Of a DNA stretch of 64,000 nucleotides, positions 16,046 through 24,425 are shown piece by piece. Each line of letters opens with the position of its first letter. Positions within the stretch are counted from its first letter, which is position 1. The DNA is from an uncultured Oscillospiraceae bacterium (GTDB lineage: Bacteria; Bacillota; Clostridia; Oscillospirales; Oscillospiraceae), in NCBI GenBank assembly GCA_934589145.1, contig CAKTNW010000002.1:62001-126000 (forward strand), given 5' to 3'. The position numbers and the translations under genes were made by a program. The notes under the pieces are model-generated. The model searched no databases, had not been told where the DNA came from, and saw nothing but the letters and a program-made list of their open reading frames with translations.

Positions 16046-16746
16046 CCGCCCTGCGCCTGGATCCCCGGGCCAAGCTGGCCATGCTGCTGCTGTGCGTGCT
16101 GTGCGCCATGCTGGCCCCGAGCCTGTATTTTCAATTCGCACTGGTGACGCTCATCGGCGTGTTGGCCGCCCTCAGCGGCAGATGGCGCTACGCCGTGAAG
16201 GGCGTGGCCGCCTATGCCCTCATCTGCCTGTTCACCGTCTGGTGCATGGGGGTCATGACCGGCGTGTGGCGCACCATGTTCGTGGCCTTTCTGGGGCTGC
16301 TCCACAAAGTCTACGCCTGCGGCATGCTGGCGGGCGTGGTCATCGCCACCACGCGGGTCAACGAATTCCTCTCCGCCATGGCCCGGCTGCGGGTGCCGAA
16401 GAAGCTCACCATCCCCGTCGCCGTCATGCTGCGCTATCTGCCCACCATCCGGGAGGACTGGCGCTTCATCAAGGACGCCATGCGGCTGCGGGACGTGTCG
16501 CCCACCCTCTGGGGCTTTCTGCGGGCCCCGGCCATGACGGTGAACTGCATCTATGTCCCGCTGCTGACGGCGGCCAGCAAGGCGGCGGATGAACTCAGCA
16601 TCGCCTCCGTGACACGGGGCATCGAGAACCCCAGGCCCCGCACCTGCCTGGCGGCCATCCGGATGACAGCGGCGGACTGGCTGGCCATGGGGCTGATGGC
16701 GGCCTTTCTGGCCGCCGAGATCGTATGGAAGGCGGTGGCGGCATGA
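16042..16746 (+). CDS. ecfT: ECF transporter transmembrane component T
   Basis: Membrane coupling subunit of 234 residues with four to five helices. The cytoplasmic coupling region reads RVPKKLTIPVAVMLRYLPTIREDW, and the two short EcfT signature spots are AMRLRDV and SVTRGIENP (the Ala-Arg-Gly-like motifs that touch the ATPases). It lies between the S component and the fused EcfA gene, with ATGA overlaps on both sides, so the three are translationally coupled. Confidence 0.92.
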   Translation: MTALRLDPRAKLAMLLLCVLCAMLAPSLYFQFALVTLIGVLAALSGRWRYAVKGVAAYALICLFTVWCMGVMTGVWRTMFVAFLGLLHKVYACGMLAGVVIATTRVNEFLSAMARLRVPKKLTIPVAVMLRYLPTIREDWRFIKDAMRLRDVSPTLWGFLRAPAMTVNCIYVPLLTAASKAADELSIASVTRGIENPRPRTCLAAIRMTAADWLAMGLMAAFLAAEIVWKAVAA

Positions 16747-18200
16747 TCGAATTGCAGCATGTGTCCTTTTCCTACCCCGACAGCACCGACGGCGGTCTGC
16801 GGGACGTGACGCTGACCATCCCGGACGGCCAGTGCGTGCTGCTGTGCGGCCGCAGCGGCTGCGGCAAGACCACCCTGACCCGGCTGATCAACGGCCTGAT
16901 CCCCCAGTTTTTCCCCGGTGAGCTGACGGGCCGGGTGCTGCTGGACGGCGAGGACGTGTCCCGCCTGCCCCTGTACCGCATCGCGGAGCGGGTGGGCAGC
17001 GTGTTCCAGAATCCCCGCACCCAGTTCTTCAACGTGGACGCCGACAGCGAGATCGCCTTCGGGCTGGAGAACGAGGCCGTCCCTCAGACGCAGATGGCCC
17101 ACCGCGTGGCGGAGACGGCGCAGGCGCTGCGCATCGAGGATCTGCTGGGCCGCAGCATCTTTGCCCTGTCCGGCGGCGAAAAGCAGAAGATCGCCTTCGC
17201 CTCGGTCTATGCGATGAACCCGTCGGTCTATCTGCTGGACGAGCCCTCCTCCAACCTGGACATGGCGTCCATTGACGCCCTGCGGGAGCATTTGCGGCTC
17301 ATCAAAGCCCAGGGCAAGACCGTCATCGTGGCCGAGCACCGGCTCTATTACCTGCTGGACGTGGCCGACCGGGTGATCTGGCTGGAGGATGGCCGCATCG
17401 CCGGGGACTGGACACCGGAGCAGCTTCGTGCGCTGGGCGCGGCGCAGCGTCAGAAGATGGGCCTGCGGGCCATCGACCTGACGGAGGAGCGCCCGGCGCC
17501 TCTGCCGCCGTCTGACGCCGCGCCGGTGCTGGCGCTGAAGAATGTGACCCTCGGCTATCAGAAGCGGCCGGTGCTGGAGAACGTTTCCCTGCAGGCCGCG
17601 CCCGGCGAGGTCATCGCCGTGGTGGGACACAACGGTGCGGGAAAGACCACCTTCTCCCGTGCCCTGTGCGGCCTTCATCGGGAGAGCGGCGGCCAGTACC
17701 TCTGGAACGGCGTACCCCAGAAGTCGAAGCAGCGCATGAAGCGCGCCTATATGGTGATGCAGGACGTGAACTACCAGCTCTTTGCCGAGAGCGTGGCGGC
17801 GGAGTGTACCTTCGGCCTCCGCCATCCCGACACCGCCCTGGCGGAGGAGACGCTGGCGGCGCTGGGCCTGGCGCCGTACCGCGACCGCCACCCCAACACC
17901 CTGTCCGGCGGACAGAAGCAGCGGCTGGCGGCAGCCGCCGCCATGGTCTGCGGCAAGGCGCTGCTGGTATTTGACGAGCCCACCAGCGGCCTGGACTATG
18001 ACAGCATGACCCGCCTGGCGGCGCTGATCCGGCATCTGGCGGAGATGGGAAAGGTGATCCTTGTGGTGACCCACGACTATGAGTTCGCCTGCCGCGCCTG
18101 CACGCGGGTGCTGCACCTGGACGGCGGCGCCCTGCGGGACGACCTGCCGGTGGCGGAGGAGACGGTTCCCCGTCTCCGGGATATTTTCAATGTGAGGTGA
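16743..18200 (+). CDS. Fused ECF ATPase (EcfA-EcfA')
   Basis: Cytoplasmic protein of 485 residues with two complete ABC ATPase domains. The first has Walker A GRSGCGKTT, signature LSGGEKQK and Walker B VYLLDEPSS. The second has Walker A GHNGAGKTT, signature LSGGQKQRL and Walker B LLVFDEPTS. Such fusions are common for dedicated ECF systems. The start at 16743 (MIELQHVSFSYP) overlaps the ecfT stop; an upstream in-frame start adds only a glycine-rich stub. It powers the MptD-type importer. Confidence 0.94.
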   Translation: MIELQHVSFSYPDSTDGGLRDVTLTIPDGQCVLLCGRSGCGKTTLTRLINGLIPQFFPGELTGRVLLDGEDVSRLPLYRIAERVGSVFQNPRTQFFNVDADSEIAFGLENEAVPQTQMAHRVAETAQALRIEDLLGRSIFALSGGEKQKIAFASVYAMNPSVYLLDEPSSNLDMASIDALREHLRLIKAQGKTVIVAEHRLYYLLDVADRVIWLEDGRIAGDWTPEQLRALGAAQRQKMGLRAIDLTEERPAPLPPSDAAPVLALKNVTLGYQKRPVLENVSLQAAPGEVIAVVGHNGAGKTTFSRALCGLHRESGGQYLWNGVPQKSKQRMKRAYMVMQDVNYQLFAESVAAECTFGLRHPDTALAEETLAALGLAPYRDRHPNTLSGGQKQRLAAAAAMVCGKALLVFDEPTSGLDYDSMTRLAALIRHLAEMGKVILVVTHDYEFACRACTRVLHLDGGALRDDLPVAEETVPRLRDIFNVR

Positions 18201-19966
18201 GGCTTGTGCCAAAAGAGAAAACCACGTTCGGCTGGATCTTTGCCTTTGCCGGACAGAAAAAGAAGCAATATATGGCCAGCGTGGCGCTGGCCGTGGCGGG
18301 CGCGGCGTTTCAGATGCTGCCCTTCTTCGTGATGGCGCGGGTCATCGACCGGCTGCTGGCGGGGGACCGTGACCTGCCCGGCTATCTGGCAGACTGTGCC
18401 GTGATGGCGGCCTTCTGGCTGCTGCGGGTGCTGCTGCATTCCCTGTCCACGGCCCAGTCCCATCGGGCCACCTTCGCCGTGCTGGCCAACATCCGCAAGC
18501 AGGGGCTGGAAAAGCTTGCCCGCATGCCCCTGGGCGATGTGCATGCCCGGGGCTCCGGCGAGCTGAAGAGCATCCTGGTGGAGCGGGTGGACAGCATGGA
18601 GCCCACACTGGCCCACGTCCTTCCGGAGATGAGCAGCAACGCCGCGGCGGCGCTGGCCACGCTGGTCTATCTCCTGTGCCTGGACTGGCGCATGGCGCTG
18701 GCCGCCCTCATCACGCTGCCGCTGGGCATGGTGTTCTTCGCGCTGATGATGGCGGGATATGAGAAGAACTACGCCCGCACCGTGGCGGCCACCAACGCCC
18801 TCAACGACGCCGCCGTGGAGTACATCGGCGGCATCGAGGTCATCAAGGTGTTCGGCAAGGCCAGAAGCAGCTACGAGAAGTTCGTCGCCGCCGCCAGAGC
18901 GTGCGCCCGCAGCTATATCGACTGGATGAACAGGAGCAATTTCCACTTTACCTTCGCCATCAACATCATGCCCGCCACACTGCTGACGGTGCTGCCCATC
19001 GGCGGCGCGCTGGCCAGGGCGGGCACCCTGGCGCCGGAGAAATTCGTGCTGATCGTGCTGCTGTCCATGGGGCTCATCACGCCCCTCATCGGCTGCATGA
19101 AGTTCACCGACGACCTGGCCAAGGTGGGCACCGTCATCGGCGAGGTAACCGCCATCCTGACGGCCCCCGAGCTGTCCCGTCCGGAGACGGACACGCAGAC
19201 GCCGCAGGGCAGCACCGTGGCGCTGCGGGATGTACATTTCGGCTACGGTGAGAAAGAGGTGCTCCACGGCGTCAGCCTTACCTTCCGGGAGGGGACGGTC
19301 AACGCGCTGGTGGGCCCCTCCGGCAGCGGAAAGTCCACCATCGCCAAGCTGATCGCCGCCTTCTGGGATGTGGGGAGCGGCAGCATCACCCTGGGCGGCG
19401 CGGACATCCGGAATATCTCCGCCGACCATTACCACAGGCTGGTGGCCTATGTGTCCCAGGATAACTTCCTCTTTGATACCACCGTGCGGGAGAATATCCG
19501 TATGGGACGCCCCGGCGCCACAGACGCCGAGGTGGAGCAGGCGGCCCGTGACTGCGGCTGCTATGACTTCATCATGGGGCTGGAGCGGGGGTTCGACACC
19601 TCGGTGGGCAGCGGGGGAGGCCATCTCTCCGGCGGTGAGCGGCAGCGGATCTCCATCGCCCGGGCCATGCTGAAGGACGCGCCCGTCATCATTCTGGACG
19701 AGGCCACCGCCTATACCGACCCGGAGAACGAGGCCGTCATCCAGGAGAGCGTGGCCCGGCTGGTGCGGGGCAGGACACTGATCGTCATCGCCCACCGGCT
19801 CTCCACCGTCGCCGACGCCGACCAGATCGCGGTGGTGAACGACGGCTGCATCGAGGCGGCGGGCACCCAGGCGGAGCTGCTGGCGTCCTGTCCGCTGTAT
19901 CAGACGCTCTGGAACGCCCATATGGCGTCCCGTGACAGCGGGGAAGGAGGCGGCAGCTGTGATTGA
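18197..19966 (+). CDS. ABC transporter permease/ATP-binding protein (YbtP/IrtA-like), subunit 1
   Basis: Half-transporter of 589 residues: six-helix exporter-type membrane domain (about 20-310) fused to an ATPase with Walker A GPSGSGKST, Q loop VSQDNFLF, signature LSGGERQRIS and Walker B VIILDEATA. It pairs with the next gene as a heterodimer. Pairs with this layout beside MptD-type ECF genes and an AraC regulator resemble YbtPQ and IrtAB, exporter-fold proteins that import siderophores. A GTG at 18197 overlaps the previous stop; GTG at 18206, with AGGTGAGG before it, is an equally good start. Confidence 0.92.
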   Translation: MRLVPKEKTTFGWIFAFAGQKKKQYMASVALAVAGAAFQMLPFFVMARVIDRLLAGDRDLPGYLADCAVMAAFWLLRVLLHSLSTAQSHRATFAVLANIRKQGLEKLARMPLGDVHARGSGELKSILVERVDSMEPTLAHVLPEMSSNAAAALATLVYLLCLDWRMALAALITLPLGMVFFALMMAGYEKNYARTVAATNALNDAAVEYIGGIEVIKVFGKARSSYEKFVAAARACARSYIDWMNRSNFHFTFAINIMPATLLTVLPIGGALARAGTLAPEKFVLIVLLSMGLITPLIGCMKFTDDLAKVGTVIGEVTAILTAPELSRPETDTQTPQGSTVALRDVHFGYGEKEVLHGVSLTFREGTVNALVGPSGSGKSTIAKLIAAFWDVGSGSITLGGADIRNISADHYHRLVAYVSQDNFLFDTTVRENIRMGRPGATDAEVEQAARDCGCYDFIMGLERGFDTSVGSGGGHLSGGERQRISIARAMLKDAPVIILDEATAYTDPENEAVIQESVARLVRGRTLIVIAHRLSTVADADQIAVVNDGCIEAAGTQAELLASCPLYQTLWNAHMASRDSGEGGGSCD

Positions 19967-21704
19967 GATCCTGAAAAAATTCTTCGCCTTCTGCGACGCG
20001 GCGGAGCGGCGGAAGTTCTTTCGCTCCATCGTCCTGGGGGTGCTGGCGGCGCTGTTCTCGGCGCTGAAGCTGCCCGCCATCGGCATTCTGCTGCAGGCCA
20101 TCCTGACGGGCGGCGTCACCACAAGAGCGATCCTCCTGTCGCTGGTCGTCATGCTGGTGTCGGTGGTGGGCGCGTCGCTGCTGAAATACCGGGCCACCGC
20201 CCTGCAGACCGAGGGCGGCTATACCACCACCGCCAACAAGCGGGTGCAGATCGCCGAGCATCTGCGGTATCTGCCCATGGGCTACTTCAACAAGAACAGC
20301 CTGGGCGCCATCACCTCCGTCACCACCAACACCATGGACAATCTCTCCGGCATCTCCACCCGCGTGGTGATGCTGGTCACCGAGGGGATTTTCTCCACGG
20401 CGGTGATGACCCTGGCGGTGTTCTGCTTCGACTGGCGGGTGGGCCTTCTCATCGCGGCGGGACTGGGGCTGTACGCCCTGGTGAACCGGGCGCTGCAGCG
20501 CCGGTCGGAGGCGACTACGGCGGCCAAGCTGGCCGCCGACACCGCCGTCATCAGCCGAGTGCTGGAGTACATCCGGGGCATCGCCGAGGTGAAGTCCTAC
20601 GCCCTGGCGGGCAGGTATAACCGGCAGTTGGAGACGGCCATCGACGAAAACGCCGCCGCCAACATCCGCATGGAGCTGAAGCTCCAGCCCCTGATGCTGG
20701 CCCAGAACGCCGTGGCCAAGCTGATGGATGTGGCCGTGGCGGTGCTGTCGCTGGTGCTCTATACCACCGGCCATATGGCCCTGCTGAACTGCGTCATGCT
20801 CTGCATCTGCTCCTTCCTGCTGACGGAGGGGCTGGAGCAGGCGGGCACCCAGTCCAGCCTGCTGCGGGTGGTGGACACCTGCGTCGATCAGGCCAATGAC
20901 ATCCTGAACCTGCCCGCCATGGACATCTCCGGCGCGGCGCTGACGCCGGAGCATTACGACCTCCGGGCGGAGGATATCCGGTTCTCCTACGGGGAGAAGC
21001 CCATCATCAACGGCGTGACCCTCACCATCCCGGAGCGGACCACCACTGCCATCGTGGGCCCGTCCGGCGGCGGAAAGACCACGCTGTGCCATCTGCTGTC
21101 CCGGTTCTGGGACGTGGACGGCGGCCGTGTGACCCTGGGCGGCCACGACGTGCGGGAGTACGACATGGACAGCCTGATGCGGAATTTCAGCTTCGTGTTC
21201 CAGAATGTCTGCCTCTTCCATGACACCGTGGCCAACAATATCCGCTTCGGCCAGCCGGACGCCCCCATGGAAAAGGTGGTGGCAGCGGCCCAGAAGGCCC
21301 GCTGCCACGACTTCATTATGAAGCTGCCCCAGGGGTATGACACCGTCATCGGCGAGTCCGGCGGTACCCTCTCCGGCGGTGAGCGGCAGCGGCTGTCCAT
21401 CGCCCGGGCCATGATGAAGGACGCGCCCATCATCATCCTGGACGAAGCCACCGCCAACGTAGATCCGGAGAACGAGAAGGAGCTGATGGAGGCCATTGAC
21501 GCCCTGACCCACGAAAAGACCGTCATCATGATCGCCCACCGGCTGAAGACCGTCCGTCGCGCCGACCAGATCCTGGTGGTGGACAAAGGACAGATCGTCC
21601 AGCGGGGCACCCACGAGGCGCTGATGGCCCAGGACGGCATCTACCGCCGCTTCATCACCGGCCGCCAGCAGGCGGTAAGCTGGAAGCTCAATGGTGAAAA
21701 GTAA
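19959..21704 (+). CDS. ABC transporter permease/ATP-binding protein (YbtQ/IrtB-like), subunit 2
   Basis: Half-transporter of 581 residues with an N-terminal six-helix domain and a C-terminal ATPase: Walker A GPSGGGKTT, Q loop VFQNVCLF, signature LSGGERQRLS, Walker B IIILDEATANVDPEN, His switch IAHRL. The GTG start at 19959 is chosen for the AAGGAGG site eight bases before it; it overlaps the stop of subunit 1 by eight bases. Last gene of the operon, followed by a strong terminator. Direction of transport cannot be read from the sequence. Confidence 0.92.
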   Translation: MIEILKKFFAFCDAAERRKFFRSIVLGVLAALFSALKLPAIGILLQAILTGGVTTRAILLSLVVMLVSVVGASLLKYRATALQTEGGYTTTANKRVQIAEHLRYLPMGYFNKNSLGAITSVTTNTMDNLSGISTRVVMLVTEGIFSTAVMTLAVFCFDWRVGLLIAAGLGLYALVNRALQRRSEATTAAKLAADTAVISRVLEYIRGIAEVKSYALAGRYNRQLETAIDENAAANIRMELKLQPLMLAQNAVAKLMDVAVAVLSLVLYTTGHMALLNCVMLCICSFLLTEGLEQAGTQSSLLRVVDTCVDQANDILNLPAMDISGAALTPEHYDLRAEDIRFSYGEKPIINGVTLTIPERTTTAIVGPSGGGKTTLCHLLSRFWDVDGGRVTLGGHDVREYDMDSLMRNFSFVFQNVCLFHDTVANNIRFGQPDAPMEKVVAAAQKARCHDFIMKLPQGYDTVIGESGGTLSGGERQRLSIARAMMKDAPIIILDEATANVDPENEKELMEAIDALTHEKTVIMIAHRLKTVRRADQILVVDKGQIVQRGTHEALMAQDGIYRRFITGRQQAVSWKLNGEK

Positions 21705-21710
21705 GCAAAG

Positions 21711-21758
21711 AAAAAGGGCCTTTTATGTACCGCTTTTGGTACATAAAAGGCCCTTTTT
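21711..21758 (+). terminator. Terminator of the ECF/ABC operon
   Basis: A 21-bp stem (21711-21731 with 21738-21758) with GCTTTT loop and a T run; one of the strongest terminators of the window. Confidence 0.93.
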
Positions 21759-21768
21759 TGTATGTCCT

Positions 21769-21825
21769 TCACACCGCGCTGTTGACGATTTTATAGGCTT
21801 CCTCCGGGATCGTATAGTCATTGAT
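21769..21825 (-). pseudogene. Orphan 3' coding remnant (about 18 codons)
   Basis: On the minus strand an 18-codon frame reads INDYTIPEEAYKIVNSAV and ends in TGA; an in-frame TGA lies directly before it. It looks like the tail of a real protein whose body is missing. The parent gene was not recognised. Low confidence because it is so short. Confidence 0.25.
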
Positions 21826-21878
21826 TCAAATAATAGACTAAATGCTATGCTGGTGACACCCAAGTAGGATGGAGTCAT

Positions 21879-22058
21879 ATGTCAAATGAAGAGCGTTGTG
21901 CAAAGTTACCACATAACAATGAAAAAAATCTCACTTTTGTTACATTGACTTTTCATGAACGACATGATAATCTTACATTAATCACAAACGGTTGCTTGAT
22001 AGAAAGTGGTAGGTTTGATAAAACCTACAATGAAATAAGACGATGCACTAAAAGATAA
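21879..22058 (+). CDS. Small AT-rich reading frame (59 residues), unknown
   Basis: Not recognised. The frame starts MSNEERCAKLPHNNEK and ends NEIRRCTKR; the middle is LTFVTLTFHERHDN, with no helix-turn-helix or membrane segment evident. The ATG at 21879 has a GGAG ribosome site four bases before. Base composition is far richer in A+T than the neighbouring genes, so it is either recently acquired or a remnant. The gap from 21759 to 22170 otherwise holds the orphan remnant, a candidate operator and a promoter. Confidence 0.4.
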   Translation: MSNEERCAKLPHNNEKNLTFVTLTFHERHDNLTLITNGCLIESGRFDKTYNEIRRCTKR

Positions 22059-22088
22059 AATGATGTGTGGAATCAAATGTGTAAATAA

Positions 22089-22144
22089 ATGAAACGTTTG
22101 CAGAGCGGCTTGTATTTGACGGGGTTCATCATACCCGTTAAAAA
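22089..22144 (+). promoter_or_regulatory. Promoter and candidate LacI-type operator of the importer operon
   Basis: TTGACG (22116-22121), 17 bases, then TAAAAA (22139-22144). The CG-centred palindrome AAACGTTT (22092-22099), set in ATGAAACGTTTGCA, lies just upstream; such CG-centred repeats are typical of LacI-family sites, and a LacI-family gene ends this cluster. The spacer also holds a weak ACGGG/CCCGT repeat. Confidence 0.45.
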
Positions 22145-22170
22145 ATAAAAACAAATTACGGAGGATGAAA

Positions 22171-23361
22171 ATGATGAAAAAAATCTTCGCACTATTGCTT
22201 GCGCTGGCTATGGCGTTCAGTTTGGTCGCCTGCAGCGGAAACAACAATGACGCAGACTCAACTGACGGCGCTGATTCTACAGGTGATACCATCAAACTTG
22301 GCTGGTACGGCCCGCTCTCCGGATCTGCTGCATCTGTCGGTACTTCCGGTGAGACTGCTGCCAAGCTGGCTGTTAAGCAGATCAATGAAAATGGCGGTAT
22401 CCTGGGCAAGCAGATTGAATTGATCGAATACGATGACGAAGGCAACTATGAAACTTCCGTGAAGTGTGCGACCCGCCTGGTGGAACAGGATCATGTCATT
22501 GGTATTGTTGGTTCTCATCTGTCCTCTTCCGTTCTGGCTACATCTGATGTTACGGAAGAAGCGAAGGTAGTTCAGTTTGGTACGGGTACTTCCGAGATTT
22601 GGACCAATATTGGCCTGTCTTACACATTCCGTCCTACCGTGTGCTCTGCCCTGTTCAATAATGACTGCTACAAGTCCATGGAAACGCTGGGCGCCACAAA
22701 AATTGCTACCTTGTCCGCTGAGACCGAGTATGCTCAGCTGGCAACTGAGACCGTTGTTGGCCTGATCAAGGATGGCGGCAAGATGGAGGTTGTTGCTCAG
22801 GAAGGCTACACTTCCGGTGATACGGATTTCTCCGGCCAGATCACCAAGATGTTGGCAGCCAATCCTGATGGAGTATTGCTCAATGGTGGCGGCGAGGATC
22901 TGGGCAAGATCGTAAAACAGCTGCGTATGCAGGGTTATGAAGGTTATATCTACGGTATCGAGTCTCTGGCTGACCAGCAGACCCTGGAGATCGCCGGCGA
23001 CTATGCTGATGGCGTTGTGTTTTCCTGCTGCTATTTCGTGCCTAAGACTGTGGAAGACGCACAGACGGATGCTGAGCGTGCTTTCCTGGAGGCCTATCAG
23101 GCTGAATACGGCAACCTGCCTGTCTCAGAAGTCGCTTATCGTGCCTATGACGGCATGAACATCCTGTGCCAGGCAATCGAGTTGGCTGGCAGCACCGATG
23201 GCGATATGATCCGCGAAGCCATTTTGGGCAACAAGTTCACTGGCATTGCCGGCGAGTTTGATTTCTCCGACGGTTCCGGCGAGGGTATTGCCAGCGGAAC
23301 TACTTACTACATTGACCACGGTAAGATCGTTACGCTGAATAACTATCTGGCGAACAAATAA
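22171..23361 (+). CDS. LivJ-type ABC substrate-binding lipoprotein
   Basis: Secreted lipoprotein of 396 residues, type I periplasmic-binding fold of the branched-chain amino acid (HAAT) class. Lipobox LVAC (Cys21). Family landmarks: IKLGWYGPLSGSAASVG, AVKQINENGGILGKQIE, GIVGSHLSSSVLA and a YRAYDGMNIL stretch near the C-terminus. The start is set at 22171 because the GGAGG site ends directly before an earlier ATG at 22165, too close to use. It is the first gene of the importer operon. Members usually bind amino acids or amides; the sugar-acid enzymes downstream suggest a different ligand here (inference). Confidence 0.93.
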   Translation: MMKKIFALLLALAMAFSLVACSGNNNDADSTDGADSTGDTIKLGWYGPLSGSAASVGTSGETAAKLAVKQINENGGILGKQIELIEYDDEGNYETSVKCATRLVEQDHVIGIVGSHLSSSVLATSDVTEEAKVVQFGTGTSEIWTNIGLSYTFRPTVCSALFNNDCYKSMETLGATKIATLSAETEYAQLATETVVGLIKDGGKMEVVAQEGYTSGDTDFSGQITKMLAANPDGVLLNGGGEDLGKIVKQLRMQGYEGYIYGIESLADQQTLEIAGDYADGVVFSCCYFVPKTVEDAQTDAERAFLEAYQAEYGNLPVSEVAYRAYDGMNILCQAIELAGSTDGDMIREAILGNKFTGIAGEFDFSDGSGEGIASGTTYYIDHGKIVTLNNYLANK

Positions 23362-23407
23362 GGAACATTCCACGCACTCTTCCGAGTTTTGATCTGACAT
23401 GACAACT

Positions 23408-23449
23408 GAAGGGGGACGTTACACATCGCTGCGGTAAATGTCCCCCTTC
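23408..23449 (+). repeat. Intercistronic hairpin between the binding protein and permease genes
   Basis: GAAGGGGGAC (23408-23417) pairs with GTCCCCCTTC (23440-23449) without a proper T run. Such hairpins after binding-protein genes slow decay or give partial termination, so the binding protein is made in excess over the permeases (inference). Confidence 0.5.
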
Positions 23450-23525
23450 GGCTGTTTTCAGGAACTTTTAACCTACCGGCACCAGCAAATTCCGAGAGTA
23501 GATACTGAGAAAAGGAGGACTGTTT

Positions 23526-24398
23526 ATGCTTTTATCACTGACCATCAATGCGTTGGTTATCGGAAGCGTTTATGGTTTGATCGCACTGGGCTATAGCTTG
23601 ATTTATTCCGCCTCTGGTCTGATGACCTTCTGTCAGGGGGAACTGCTGATGTTCGGTGCTTTTATCGGCCTGACGTTTTACAGATACCTGCATTGGCCTT
23701 TTGCACTGGCGCTGATCGCCACAATGGTGATCATGTTCCTGATCGGTATGATCATTGAACGCTTTTTGATCCGCCCCATCCTCAGCAAGAATGCAAAGGA
23801 CATCTATATCGTTCTGGGCACCATTGCGCTGGGCATTGTGCTGGCCAATACCGCACAGCATATCTGGGGCACCACCGCTGTGCAGTTCCCTGCTATTTTC
23901 AGCAAGGATGTGATCGTGATCCTCGGTACCCGTGTCCAGCCTGAGGCTTTCGTCTGCATTTTCGTTGCCGTGATCGCCATGCTGGTGATCCACTTCTTTA
24001 TGAACAAGTCGACTTTCGGTACCAGCATGCGTGCCGCCGCTATGAATCCGTTGGCTTCCCGCTCTGTGGGTATCAACGTAGATCTGACCACTGGCGTTAC
24101 CTGGGGCCTGTCCTGCGCGTTGGCCAGCGTTGCCGGTATTTTGCTGGGGCCGGTTCAGGGTGTCAGCGTCACAATGGGCAGCAGCATCGGCACGAAGGCT
24201 TTCGCTTCCGCCGTGATCGGCGGCTATGGCAATATGTATGGCGCCATTATTGGCGGCATCATAATCGGTTTTACAGAGACGTTCTCTGCCGCCTATATTA
24301 CTTCTGACTATAAAGACTTTATTACCTTCGGTATATTGGCGCTGTGCATGGTGTTCATGCCCCGCGGTATTCTGAAGGGTGACGTTTATGATCGCTAA
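23526..24398 (+). CDS. LivH-type ABC transporter permease
   Basis: Integral membrane permease of 290 residues with about eight helices. The N-terminus LINALVIGSVYGLIALGYSL is replaced here by TINALVIGSVYGLIALGYSL, the typical LivH opening; the conserved cytoplasmic loop near residue 180 (AAAMNPLASRSVGINVD) is present, and GYGNMYGAIIGGIIIGFTET is the C-terminal signature. It forms the membrane channel with the LivM-type subunit. Confidence 0.93.
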   Translation: MLLSLTINALVIGSVYGLIALGYSLIYSASGLMTFCQGELLMFGAFIGLTFYRYLHWPFALALIATMVIMFLIGMIIERFLIRPILSKNAKDIYIVLGTIALGIVLANTAQHIWGTTAVQFPAIFSKDVIVILGTRVQPEAFVCIFVAVIAMLVIHFFMNKSTFGTSMRAAAMNPLASRSVGINVDLTTGVTWGLSCALASVAGILLGPVQGVSVTMGSSIGTKAFASAVIGGYGNMYGAIIGGIIIGFTETFSAAYITSDYKDFITFGILALCMVFMPRGILKGDVYDR

Positions 24399-24425
24399 CA
24401 CCGGGAAAGGGAGGTATTGTATTTC

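Noticed and set aside
18077-21614. Long minus-strand frames of 706 and 609 residues over the ABC genes
   Set aside because: High-GC third positions keep the antisense frames open; the plus strand has Walker A, signature and Walker B motifs throughout.
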